From Flavobacteriia bacterium (GTDB lineage Bacteria > Bacteroidota > Bacteroidia > Flavobacteriales_D > Crocinitomicaceae), in NCBI GenBank assembly GCA_026391005.1, contig JAPLEV010000052.1, positions 1 to 64,000 on the forward strand: 64,000 nucleotides of DNA. The letters are read 5' to 3'. The position numbers and the translations under genes were made by a program. The notes beneath the pieces were generated by a model. It made no database searches and was not told where the DNA came from. It saw only the letters and a program-made list of their open reading frames with translations. Below, piece by piece: positions 38,549-48,052 of this stretch (its first letter is position 1; every line of letters begins with the position of its first letter).

Positions 38549-39124
38549 ATGGATAAAGCTAGCATCGACAATCATTTTCTGGAAGCCCTAAAAACATTAA
38601 AGGAATTCCATGTTCCCGAGAATATGAAAAAAATAGCATTGGCTATTTCATGGATGTCGGCTTCTCTCCAAAATAAGGGTAAGATCATTTCATGCGGCAA
38701 TGGTGGATCGATGTGCGATGCCATGCACTTTGCGGAAGAATTAAGTGGTCGATATAGAAATAATCGAAAAGCACTAGCAGCCATTTCGATCTCAGATCCT
38801 TCACATATCAGTTGTGTAGCTAATGATTACGGGTATGACTTTGTCTTTTCGAGATACGTAGAAGGCTTGGGGCATTCACAAGACGTTTTGCTAGGAATTT
38901 CCACCTCAGGTAATTCAAAAAATGTCATTCTTGCTGTTCAAGCGGCGAAAGCAATCGGCATGAAAACGATAGTACTAACAGGAAAAGATGGCGGTAAATT
39001 AGCTGAATTAGCCGACTTAGAAATCCGTGCCCCCCATTCTGAATACGCAGACAGAGCACAAGAAATTCACATTAAAGTGATTCATGCTTTGATTGACGGA
39101 ATTGAGCGGACTTTAGAGGGTTGA
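38549..39124 (+). CDS. gmhA: Sedoheptulose-7-phosphate isomerase (SIS domain, GmhA-like)
   Basis: '[65 protein letters not shown]', '[11 protein letters not shown]'; ATG 38549 preferred over TTG 38519. Confidence 0.9.
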   Translation: MDKASIDNHFLEALKTLKEFHVPENMKKIALAISWMSASLQNKGKIISCGNGGSMCDAMHFAEELSGRYRNNRKALAAISISDPSHISCVANDYGYDFVFSRYVEGLGHSQDVLLGISTSGNSKNVILAVQAAKAIGMKTIVLTGKDGGKLAELADLEIRAPHSEYADRAQEIHIKVIHALIDGIERTLEG

Positions 39125-39132
39125 ACTCCTTT

Positions 39133-39540
39133 TTAGTGCAGCATTCTCCCCATCAATCTAGGATCCATAATGCATTCTTTAAATATCCTTTTTCTGCGAC
39201 GCGCCACAAAATCATAGCATCGATCCCTAAGTTTAAGGGGGAGTAACCACCCCAACTTTAGAATACCCGTATACCAACGTAGTTTCGGAAGTAATTGAAG
39301 CACTGCTGTAGATTTTTTATAAAGATTTGAGCCATCGAAATAATAAACGGAATCTTCCTCCATAAGCAAGTTGGGATGGGCCTCCCTCCATCGATCACTG
39401 CTGCTTGCATTAAGCGGTGAAAATACCAAATCTGCCCTTATCTCGTTCGACAAAATAAAAGTCAGGACACGGTTGCATAAAGGACAATCGCCATCAAAAA
39501 ACAAGATGGCTGAAGGAACTGTGGCTTGATCTTTCAACAT
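39133..39540 (-). CDS. Thiol-disulfide oxidoreductase DCC family protein (DUF393)
   Basis: 'AILFFDGDCPLCNRVLTFIL' DxxCPLC motif; ATG 39540 preferred. Confidence 0.87.
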   Translation of the reverse strand: MLKDQATVPSAILFFDGDCPLCNRVLTFILSNEIRADLVFSPLNASSSDRWREAHPNLLMEEDSVYYFDGSNLYKKSTAVLQLLPKLRWYTGILKLGWLLPLKLRDRCYDFVARRRKRIFKECIMDPRLMGRMLH

Positions 39541-40280
39541 CGCAATGTTCTTACACCGTACCATGAATAACGCTCACCATCCACTAATTTAATTTCAACA
39601 TTGGGAAATAACTCCTGATAAAAAGCAACGTGAGTCTCATTAAAAGGAAATGGTTCAGAGCTCAAGAGCACCACATCAGGCTCCAAAAAGCCAAGCGAAG
39701 TCACTTCAGGGTAACGATCCATGGAAACACAATTCTGATAACCGATGGAAGTTAAATAAGAATCGATGTACGTGTTTTTTCCAGCAACAAAACCAGGCGA
39801 ATGCCAAATAAAATAAAGAACAGATTTTCCTTCACCTTCTGAAGCATGCGACAAAAAATAATTGTTTAAATCCCCTATCAAGGCTTGCCCTTTATCTTCT
39901 TTATTGAAAATTTCTGCCAAACAAGTAATTAAATGATTCGCATCTTCGATGGAGTTGACATCGCTCATCCAAACTGGAGCAAAAGCCATCAATTCTTCCA
40001 TATCGTCTTTCGTATTTTCTTCCTTATTGCCAATAATTAAATCCGGTTGAAGCGACTTTACTTTTTCAAGATCAATATTTTTTGTTCCGCCAATTCTTTC
40101 TTTACTTTGAAACCAAGAAGTTGGATAAATACAAAATTTTGTAATTCCCACCACCTCAGCATCCATTTCAAAATAGGCAACTAACTCTGTAATTGAAGGA
40201 ACCAGACTAATTATTCGTTTAGGCATTGCAGGAAGTACCACTTTCCTACCCAATTGATCAATGTAAGTCTTGCTAGACAT
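39534..40280 (-). CDS. Helical-backbone metal receptor / cobalamin-type ABC substrate-binding protein (BtuF-like)
   Basis: 'PKRIISLVPSITELVAYFEMDAEVVGITKFC', 'KVKSLQPDLIIGNKEENTKDDMEELM'. Confidence 0.82.
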   Translation of the reverse strand: MSSKTYIDQLGRKVVLPAMPKRIISLVPSITELVAYFEMDAEVVGITKFCIYPTSWFQSKERIGGTKNIDLEKVKSLQPDLIIGNKEENTKDDMEELMAFAPVWMSDVNSIEDANHLITCLAEIFNKEDKGQALIGDLNNYFLSHASEGEGKSVLYFIWHSPGFVAGKNTYIDSYLTSIGYQNCVSMDRYPEVTSLGFLEPDVVLLSSEPFPFNETHVAFYQELFPNVEIKLVDGERYSWYGVRTLRC

Positions 40281-40284
40281 CTAA

Positions 40285-41646
40285 TTAAGACATAGCAGAA
40301 ATCACATCATATCGCGTAACAATATGATATTTACCCTCACCTAAATCAACCAAAACAGCTGGCGTTTCTCGATTAATTAATTTACATATTTCATCAATAG
40401 TAACATTCAACTGTACGATTGGAAAGGCTGCCTGCATGATACTAGAAATTGGTGCATCTTTCAAAGATGGATCTTCAACGAGCAATTGATAAACACTTTT
40501 ATCATCAATAGAACCCACAAAACCTCCGTCTTTCATAACAGGGATTTGAGAAATGCCAAACTTACGCATAGCAGCTATTGCATGTGAAACCAATTCCTCA
40601 GCATACAAAGAAACCAGTGGTCTTTCTCCATGCTTGTTCACTAAATCTTTTGCCGTGACAAAAGTTTCTTCCAAAAAACCTCTTTCACGCATCCAATCAT
40701 CATTGAAGATCTTCCCAACATAACGACTACCATGATCATGAAAAAGAATGATAACAATATCATCTTTGGTAAGTTTTTCCTTTAATTGTAATACGCCCTT
40801 TATTGCTGCACCAGCAGAATTCCCAACAAAAATACCTTCCTCTCTCGCCAAGCGACGTGTATAAACAGCAGCATCTTTATCGGTCACCTTCTCAAATAAA
40901 TCAATAATGTCAAAATCCACATTGGCCGGCAAAATATCTTCCCCTATTCCTTCAGTGATGTATGGATATATTTCATTTTCATCAAAAATACCAGTTTCCT
41001 TATATTTTTTGAATACAGAACCATAGGTATCAATGCCCCAAATTTTGATGTTTGGATTTTTTTCTTTTAGGTATTTCCCAACTCCTGAAATGGTACCACC
41101 AGTTCCAACACCCACCACAAAATGAGTTATTTTACCTTCTGTTTGTTCCCAAATTTCAGGTCCTGTTTGTTCGTAATGCGCGGTGCGATTAGACAAATTA
41201 TCATATTGATTCACGTACCAAGAATTTGGAATTTCAGTGGCTAAACGTCGAGAAACGGAGTAATACGACCTTGGATCGGTTGGCTCAACAGCAGTTGGAC
41301 AGACAACAACTTCAGCACCAACAGCCCTTAAAATATCCATTTTCTCTTTTGATTGTTTATCGTTCAATACACAAATCAACTTATACCCTTTAATAATCGC
41401 TGTTAAAGCCAGGCCCATTCCAGTATTTCCAGATGTTCCTTCAATGATTGTTCCTCCCGGTTTAAGAATACCTGATTTTTCAGCATCCTCAATCATCTTA
41501 ACAGCCATTCTATCCTTTACCGAATTACCTGGGTTGGTAGTTTCAATCTTAGCAAAAATTTGCGCTTTCACATCCAATGCCAACTTATTGATTCGAACAA
41601 TCGGCGTGTTGCCAATCGTTTCCAAAATATTATTGTAGACTTTCAT
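40285..41646 (-). CDS. Cystathionine beta-synthase (PLP domain plus CBS pair)
   Basis: 'ETIGNTPIVRINKLALDVKAQIFAKIETTNPGNSVKDRMAVKMIEDAEKSG', 'GTSGNTGMGLALTAIIKGYK', C-terminal CBS repeats. Confidence 0.9.
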   Translation of the reverse strand: MKVYNNILETIGNTPIVRINKLALDVKAQIFAKIETTNPGNSVKDRMAVKMIEDAEKSGILKPGGTIIEGTSGNTGMGLALTAIIKGYKLICVLNDKQSKEKMDILRAVGAEVVVCPTAVEPTDPRSYYSVSRRLATEIPNSWYVNQYDNLSNRTAHYEQTGPEIWEQTEGKITHFVVGVGTGGTISGVGKYLKEKNPNIKIWGIDTYGSVFKKYKETGIFDENEIYPYITEGIGEDILPANVDFDIIDLFEKVTDKDAAVYTRRLAREEGIFVGNSAGAAIKGVLQLKEKLTKDDIVIILFHDHGSRYVGKIFNDDWMRERGFLEETFVTAKDLVNKHGERPLVSLYAEELVSHAIAAMRKFGISQIPVMKDGGFVGSIDDKSVYQLLVEDPSLKDAPISSIMQAAFPIVQLNVTIDEICKLINRETPAVLVDLGEGKYHIVTRYDVISAMS

Positions 41647-41748
41647 TCCCTTTTTTTTCCAAAGTTAATCTTTATTTTGAGCCCAAAACATTCATTTTAC
41701 TCAATAATTTTCTTGGTAATTAAGCGAATACCCTTAATTTTGTTCGAA

Positions 41749-43074
41749 ATGATAGAATTTAAAAAAGTAGCCCTTTATACCCTCGGGTGCAAATTGAATT
41801 TCTCAGAGACGTCAACCATTGGTCGATTATTTGAAAATGCTGGCTATGCAAAAGTCGATTTCGAAGATTGTCCAGATGTTTTTATCATTAACACCTGTTC
41901 CGTAACTGAAAATGCCGACAAAAAATGCAAGCAATTAGTCAAAAGAGCCAAAAAGATAAACCCCGATAGTTTTATAGCCATTATAGGTTGCTACGCTCAA
42001 TTGAAACCAACAGAAATTGCAAAAATTCCCGGCGTAAACATGGTGCTTGGAGCTAATGAAAAATTTAATGTTCTGGAACATATTGAACGTGAATCAACTT
42101 CGAACAATGGAATTTATATTGATAATCAAAGCATTAAAAAGACCAACGATTTCATTCCTTCACATTCATTAGGAGATCGGACACGATCCTTTCTTAAAAT
42201 ACAAGATGGATGCGATTACTTTTGTACTTTTTGTACCATTCCACTAGCGCGTGGTATCAGTCGTAATGCGGGTATTACAAAAACAATAGCAGAAGCGAAG
42301 AAAATTGCTGAAACATCTGTAAATGAAATCGTTTTAACAGGCGTTAACATTGGAGATTTCGGACAAGGAAGTGAAGAAAATTTTCTTTCCTTAATAAAAG
42401 AAATGGACAAAATAGAAGGCATTGAACGCTTTCGTATTTCCTCCATCGAGCCGAATTTATTGAGCAATGAAATCATTGAATTTTGCTTGCGTGATTCCAA
42501 GCATTTTGCCCCCCACTTCCACATACCTTTACAATCTGGATCCGATCGATTATTGGTGTTGATGCGCAGAAAATACCTGCGCGCTTTGTATACAGAACGC
42601 GTGCAAAAAATCAAACAATTACGGCCAGATGCTTGCATAGGTGTTGATGTAATAGTAGGATTTCCTGGAGAAACCGATGAGGATTTTAACGACACCTTAG
42701 ATTATTTGAAAGACTTAGATATTTCCTATTTACATGTATTTACCTACTCCGAAAGAGCGAATACCACTGCCATTAAAATTGGGGAGGTTGTTCCAATGGA
42801 AACAAGGCGTTTGAGAAGCAAAGAATTACATCAGTTATCAAATAGAAAAAAACGTAACTTTTATGTGGAAAATATCGATACAAGTAGGCGCGTATTATTT
42901 GAACAAGAAGAAGACGATGGATACATGTATGGTTTTACTGAAAATTACATCAAAGTGAAAGTGCCATTTGATAAAGCGCTAACAAATACATTTCAAATGG
43001 TAAAATTAATTGCCATTGACTCAGAAGGAATTATGCGTTGTGAACCCATCATGCAAAAGATATTTTCAAATTAA
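41749..43074 (+). CDS. mtaB: tRNA (N6-threonylcarbamoyladenosine(37)-C2)-methylthiotransferase MtaB
   Basis: 'VALYTLGCKLNFSETSTIGRLFENAGY', radical SAM 'IQDGCDYFCTFCTIPLARG', 'GVDVIVGFPGETDEDF'; ATG 41749 preferred. Confidence 0.93.
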   Translation: MIEFKKVALYTLGCKLNFSETSTIGRLFENAGYAKVDFEDCPDVFIINTCSVTENADKKCKQLVKRAKKINPDSFIAIIGCYAQLKPTEIAKIPGVNMVLGANEKFNVLEHIERESTSNNGIYIDNQSIKKTNDFIPSHSLGDRTRSFLKIQDGCDYFCTFCTIPLARGISRNAGITKTIAEAKKIAETSVNEIVLTGVNIGDFGQGSEENFLSLIKEMDKIEGIERFRISSIEPNLLSNEIIEFCLRDSKHFAPHFHIPLQSGSDRLLVLMRRKYLRALYTERVQKIKQLRPDACIGVDVIVGFPGETDEDFNDTLDYLKDLDISYLHVFTYSERANTTAIKIGEVVPMETRRLRSKELHQLSNRKKRNFYVENIDTSRRVLFEQEEDDGYMYGFTENYIKVKVPFDKALTNTFQMVKLIAIDSEGIMRCEPIMQKIFSN

Positions 43075-43083
43075 ACACAAAAA

Positions 43084-43515
43084 ATGAGAACTATATATAT
43101 TACCCGAAGAGAAACCTTTAATGCTGCTCATAAATTATATCAGGCCAACTGGACAGAGGAAGAAAACAATTTAGTTTTTGGAAAATGTGCTAACAAAAAT
43201 TGGCATGGACATAATTTTACCTTATATGTAACAGTAAAAGGAGTGCCAAACAAAGATACGGGCTTCGTAATGAATCTAAAAAGACTAAGTGAAATTATTA
43301 AGGAACAGGTTATTGAATCACTGGATCATAAAAATCTAAACCTAGATGTTTCTTATCTTACAGGCATAATGGCTTCAACTGAAAATTTAGCCATTGCAAT
43401 TTGGGATCGATTAGCGAATGAAATTGCAAGTAATGGAGGGGAATTAGCAAAAATAAAACTAATTGAAACAGAAAATAATTTTGTAGAATATTTTGGTGGT
43501 AAAGAACCATTTTGA
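43084..43515 (+). CDS. queD: 6-carboxytetrahydropterin synthase / 6-pyruvoyl-tetrahydropterin synthase family
   Basis: 'RRETFNAAHKLYQ...NLVFGKCANKNWHGHNFTLYVTVKG', 'VMNLKRLSEIIKEQVIESLDHKNLN'. Confidence 0.87.
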   Translation: MRTIYITRRETFNAAHKLYQANWTEEENNLVFGKCANKNWHGHNFTLYVTVKGVPNKDTGFVMNLKRLSEIIKEQVIESLDHKNLNLDVSYLTGIMASTENLAIAIWDRLANEIASNGGELAKIKLIETENNFVEYFGGKEPF

Positions 43516-43547
43516 TTGTTATGTGTCTTTAAAGTAAAATAGAAATT

Positions 43548-44114
43548 TTGAAACAAAAAGAACTAGAAGAGAATTACAGGTCCATCCTATCGCATTTGGG
43601 TGAAGATATCAACCGAGAGGGATTGGAAAAAACACCTGAGCGAGTAGCAAAAGCAATGACTTTTTTAATGAATGGATACGATGTAAATCCTGACGATCTC
43701 ATAAAAAAAGCTATTTTTCATGAAGCTTATTCAGAAATGGTGATTGTGAAAGATATCGAAGTGTATTCCATGTGTGAGCACCATATGTTGCCATTTTTCG
43801 GAAAAGCTCACGTAGCTTACATTCCTGATGGTAAAATAGTTGGATTAAGTAAAATTCCAAGGGTGGTAGATGCCTATTCTAGGCGCTTGCAGGTGCAAGA
43901 AAGATTGACCATAGAAATCAGAGATTGTGTGCAGCGTACACTAGAATCCAAAGGAGTAGCCGTTGTAATAGAATGTTGCCACATGTGTATGCAGATGAGA
44001 GGTGTCCAAAAGCAAAATTCGGTGACCACCACGAGCGCATTTACAGGTTTATTTATGAATAATGAATCAACAAGAAAAGAATTTATTAATTTAGTGCAAG
44101 CTAAACTACATTAA
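43548..44114 (+). CDS. folE: GTP cyclohydrolase I
   Basis: '[21 protein letters not shown]', '[50 protein letters not shown]', '[16 protein letters not shown]'; TTG start. Confidence 0.96.
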   Translation: MKQKELEENYRSILSHLGEDINREGLEKTPERVAKAMTFLMNGYDVNPDDLIKKAIFHEAYSEMVIVKDIEVYSMCEHHMLPFFGKAHVAYIPDGKIVGLSKIPRVVDAYSRRLQVQERLTIEIRDCVQRTLESKGVAVVIECCHMCMQMRGVQKQNSVTTTSAFTGLFMNNESTRKEFINLVQAKLH

Positions 44115-44133
44115 CCATTTAAATTTTTAAATT

Positions 44134-44841
44134 ATGAGCAATACATTAGACAATAATAATGCGCTAACTGCAGCAGCTAGCAGAGCATTTTTCAGAAGTG
44201 TTTACACGTATATGTTTGGAGCACTTGGTATATCAGGAATTATTGCCTACACAACGGGAACGCCAGAATTCATGAATGAATATTTTATATCTAACGGCAG
44301 TATTTCCCCACTATTTTGGGTGGTTGTATTTGCACCACTTGGATTAGGCCTACTTATCCAACTTGGTTATAATAAACTTTCTCTTAGTATGTTAACCTTA
44401 CTTTTTATTGCCTACTCCGCTTTGATGGGATTAAGTTTATCCGTTATTTTTCTAATATACACTGAAGGAGCTATTTTTTCGACATTTTTCGTGACTGCTG
44501 GTGCTTTTGCAGGCATGGCCATTATAGGATACACTACGAAAACAGACCTAACCAAATTCGGTAGCCTGTTGTATATGGTTTTTATAGGAATGTTCATTGC
44601 AGGAATAGTAAACATTTTTATGAAAAGTGATTCTATGGGATTCATTATTGCCTGTTTGGGTGTATTTGTCTTTACAGGATTAACAGCGTATTCGATGCAA
44701 CAACTAAAAGGTGTTGCTGAATCACCAGACTATTCGGAAGATCAACGTAATAAGTTAGCATTGATTGGTGGTTTACAATTGTATATACTATTTATCAACT
44801 TATTTTTATCGCTTCTCCGCATCTTTGGAGGTAGAAACTGA
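44134..44841 (+). CDS. Bax inhibitor-1 / YccA family membrane protein
   Basis: 'AFFRSVYTYMFGALGISGIIAYTTG', 'SDSMGFIIACLGVFVFTGLTAYSMQQLKG'; seven-TM pattern. Confidence 0.88.
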   Translation: MSNTLDNNNALTAAASRAFFRSVYTYMFGALGISGIIAYTTGTPEFMNEYFISNGSISPLFWVVVFAPLGLGLLIQLGYNKLSLSMLTLLFIAYSALMGLSLSVIFLIYTEGAIFSTFFVTAGAFAGMAIIGYTTKTDLTKFGSLLYMVFIGMFIAGIVNIFMKSDSMGFIIACLGVFVFTGLTAYSMQQLKGVAESPDYSEDQRNKLALIGGLQLYILFINLFLSLLRIFGGRN

Positions 44842-44928
44842 GAATTAAGACTTCATTAAAATAATGACTTTTATCTTTGAAAATGATTGGCAATACTAAT
44901 CTTTTTTTAACTTTGAAAAAAATAATTT

Positions 44929-45027
44929 ATGTCAGATAATTTCTTTGAAGAATCAACAGTCGCTCTTGGAACAATTTATACAATTTTTGTGATTAGCGTA
45001 ATTGTTTCTATTTTAGTTTGGGGATAA
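44929..45027 (+). CDS. Predicted 32-aa single-TM small protein (not in ORF track)
   Basis: ATG...TAA reads MSDNFFEESTVALGTIYTIFVISVIVSILVWG; TAACTTTG box at 44908-44915 with TTG at 44887-44889. Confidence 0.55.
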   Translation: MSDNFFEESTVALGTIYTIFVISVIVSILVWG

Positions 45028-45066
45028 TTTTTCTTTGCAGTTAACGACCACTAAGGTAATATCGAA

Positions 45067-46578
45067 ATGGCAATTGATGCGATCTTTTCATGGTATATTG
45101 AAAAACGAATTCATCGTATTGCAAATTATAGAAACAACCCTCTTTTTTGCCAGGAAGATGTATTATCTACCCTAATTACAAAAGCAGGAAACACCTCGTT
45201 TGGAAACCACCATAGATTTGAAAAGATCTCAAGTTACGAAGACTTTTCTGCCTCAGTACCCATCCAGGATTATACAACACTTAAGCCTTTTATAGAAAGA
45301 TCCATCGCTGGAGAACTTGATGTTGTTTGGCCTGGTAAAACAGATTCTTTTGCAAAATCATCAGGAACCACAGGTGATCGCGTAAAAATACTTCCGGTAA
45401 CAATGGATTCCTTGAACGAGAATCATTTCGCAGGTGGAAAAGATTTATTAGCCAATTACTACCTTAATCACCCATCGAGAAAGTTGTATTCAAAAAAACA
45501 TTTAGTGATTGGTGGAAGTGCTGATTTAACACAAAAAAACGCTAATGGATTCGTTGGTGATCTTTCAGCTATAATCGTTAAAAACTTACCCTGGTGGACT
45601 GAATACAGACGCACTCCATCGGTAGAAATTGCCCTTAATCCCGATTGGGAATCAAAATTAGAGGAAATGGCGAAAGCTACAATTTCAGAAAACATAGGAA
45701 TTATTACCGGTGTCCCTAGTTGGACTTTACTACTTATTAAGCGCGTTCTTGAACTATCCGGTAAAAGTAATTTACATGATGTTTGGCCAAATTTAGAATT
45801 GTATATGCATGGAGGAATGAATTTCGCTCCTTATGAAAAAGAATTTAAGAAATTGATACCATCCCAAAATATGAACTATGTTGATTCATACAATTCATCC
45901 GAAGGATTTTTTGGAATGCAAGATCAATTAAACTCAAAAGAGTTACTCCTAATGACAGATTCTGGCGTGTTTTTTGAATTTATTCCTATGGATTCATTTG
46001 ATGGAATAAACTCGAAAGTTATCGTACCCCTAGGTGAAGTTGATATAAATACGGAATATGCTTTAGTGATAAGCACATCAGCAGGTTTATGGCGTTATAT
46101 CATAGGTGACACATTGCGATTCGTTTCTACTTCTCCTTTTCGTTTTATAATATCGGGACGAACAACACATTTCATCAACTGTTTTGGTGAAAAAATGATT
46201 GTTCAACATGCAGAAAGTGCTTTAACAGATATTTGCCACCAACTAAATGCACAAATAAACGATTTTACCGTTGGTCCATATTTTAATGAATCAGGTTCAA
46301 ATGGCGGACACGAATGGTTCATAGAGTTTGATAGAGAACCAAAATTTCTTGATGAATTCGAGATTGCGCTAGACATGGCACTAAAAAAATACAATTCAGA
46401 TTATGAAGCCAAAAGATTTAAAAATATTAATATCGGAATTCCTAAATTTAATTATTTAAAAAAAGGTAGTTTTGAGCAGTGGCTAAAAAGTAAAGGAAAA
46501 TTAGGTGGGCAGCACAAAGTCCCGCGCTTGTTAAACGAACGAACTATTCTTGATGAAATTCAAGAACTGAATAAATGA
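45067..46578 (+). CDS. GH3 family acyl-acid amido synthetase-like (GH3 auxin-responsive promoter family)
   Basis: 'DSFAKSSGTTGDRVKILPVT' ATP motif; 'YVDSYNSSEGFFGMQ', 'GLWRYIIGDTLRFVSTSPFRFIISGRTTHFINCFGEKM'. Confidence 0.9.
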   Translation: MAIDAIFSWYIEKRIHRIANYRNNPLFCQEDVLSTLITKAGNTSFGNHHRFEKISSYEDFSASVPIQDYTTLKPFIERSIAGELDVVWPGKTDSFAKSSGTTGDRVKILPVTMDSLNENHFAGGKDLLANYYLNHPSRKLYSKKHLVIGGSADLTQKNANGFVGDLSAIIVKNLPWWTEYRRTPSVEIALNPDWESKLEEMAKATISENIGIITGVPSWTLLLIKRVLELSGKSNLHDVWPNLELYMHGGMNFAPYEKEFKKLIPSQNMNYVDSYNSSEGFFGMQDQLNSKELLLMTDSGVFFEFIPMDSFDGINSKVIVPLGEVDINTEYALVISTSAGLWRYIIGDTLRFVSTSPFRFIISGRTTHFINCFGEKMIVQHAESALTDICHQLNAQINDFTVGPYFNESGSNGGHEWFIEFDREPKFLDEFEIALDMALKKYNSDYEAKRFKNINIGIPKFNYLKKGSFEQWLKSKGKLGGQHKVPRLLNERTILDEIQELNK

Positions 46579-47378
46579 AGCAGATTTATCTATTTTTCAT
46601 CCTAATACTAGTGAATGATGCGTATACGCAAAAATTCACATGGGTCAAAATTGATGAAATAAACCTACCGAAAACTTGCGAATATTGGGAAGTAGACGGC
46701 CTAGGCAATTATTACTTTATGGAACAGCAACAAATAGCAAAACACAATGCTAAAGGACTTATTTTATATCAAATGAGTAGTAAAAAGCAAGGTGAAATAA
46801 GCCAGTTGATTCAAATTAATGCGCTTAAAATGATTGTTTTTTCAGAAACGCAGCAGCAAATATGCATTTTAGATAATACCCTTACCACAAACGGCAACTG
46901 CTTTCCATTTGAAAATATTGGACTACAAAATGTCAAATTAGTGTGTAATTCAAATAGGCCAAATTTAATCTGGCTATATAACGAATATAATGCAGGACTT
47001 CATTTATTTGATTTTGTAAATAATAAAATAATACAATCCGTCACCAATCTAATAAGTATTGTAGGTCTCGAGAATGTTCAACAAATCATAGAAATTGAAT
47101 CTAATCTTTATGTTCTAGACTCAAAAGGAAAAGTAATTGTATTTGATCTATTTATGAATCAAAAATATAGTTTTAATATTACCGGAAACTATATTTACAA
47201 GGGAGAAAAAACTTTTTGCACCCTTGAAACTAGTAAATTAAATATTTTTACATTGTCAGGAGAGCCATTGCATACGATTGATTTACCAATTGAATCAACA
47301 GATTTAGTAGTTATTAGCAACCAATATTACTTCCAAAATAAAAATAAAATAATTAATTTCGAATTGAAAAGAGATTAG
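46575..47378 (+). CDS. Hypothetical secreted beta-propeller-like protein
   Basis: Signal peptide; repetitive beta pattern; starts inside preceding stop (ATGA). Confidence 0.5.
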   Translation: MKQIYLFFILILVNDAYTQKFTWVKIDEINLPKTCEYWEVDGLGNYYFMEQQQIAKHNAKGLILYQMSSKKQGEISQLIQINALKMIVFSETQQQICILDNTLTTNGNCFPFENIGLQNVKLVCNSNRPNLIWLYNEYNAGLHLFDFVNNKIIQSVTNLISIVGLENVQQIIEIESNLYVLDSKGKVIVFDLFMNQKYSFNITGNYIYKGEKTFCTLETSKLNIFTLSGEPLHTIDLPIESTDLVVISNQYYFQNKNKIINFELKRD

Positions 47379-47432
47379 GGCTTAGAATAGTGCTGATTAA
47401 TTCTTATTTTAGCATTCTTAAATAAATTCATT

Positions 47433-48047
47433 ATGCACGTTGCTATTGCCGGAAATATTGGCGCAGGAAAAACCACTCTAACTAACCTACTCGCTAAGCA
47501 TTATAATTGGGAAACACATTATGAAGATGTTGATCAGAATCCCTATCTAAATGACTTTTATGAAGATATGCAGCGATGGTCTTTTAATCTGCAAATATAT
47601 TACTTGAACAGTAGGTTCATGCAAATTCAGGATATCCGTAATACGAAGGGAACCGTTATCCAAGACCGCACCATCTATGAGGACGCTTTTATTTTCGCTC
47701 CGAATTTACATTCCATGGGCTTGATGACAACCCGAGATTTTGAAAATTACTTTACACTATTTAATCTAATGGATTCCTTCGTTAGTCCGCCAGACTTGCT
47801 AATATACTTGCGTGCAAGCGTGCCTACCCTTGTAAACCACATCCAAAAAAGAGGAAGAGATTACGAGGAAAGTATTCGCCTTGATTATCTAAAAAGATTA
47901 AACGAACGTTATGAGGCATGGATTTCTACTTACGATAAAGGCAAGTTGTTAATCATTGATATTGACAATAATAACTTTACTGAAAACCAAGAAGATTTGG
48001 GTAAAATTATCAACTCGATAGATGCCGAAATAAACGGCTTATTTTAA
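47433..48047 (+). CDS. Deoxynucleoside kinase family
   Basis: 'IAGNIGAGKTTLTNLLAKHYNWETHYEDVDQNPYLNDFYEDMQRWSFNLQIYYLNSRF', 'IQDRTIYEDAFIFA'. Confidence 0.92.
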   Translation: MHVAIAGNIGAGKTTLTNLLAKHYNWETHYEDVDQNPYLNDFYEDMQRWSFNLQIYYLNSRFMQIQDIRNTKGTVIQDRTIYEDAFIFAPNLHSMGLMTTRDFENYFTLFNLMDSFVSPPDLLIYLRASVPTLVNHIQKRGRDYEESIRLDYLKRLNERYEAWISTYDKGKLLIIDIDNNNFTENQEDLGKIINSIDAEINGLF

Positions 48048-48052
48048 TCTAA

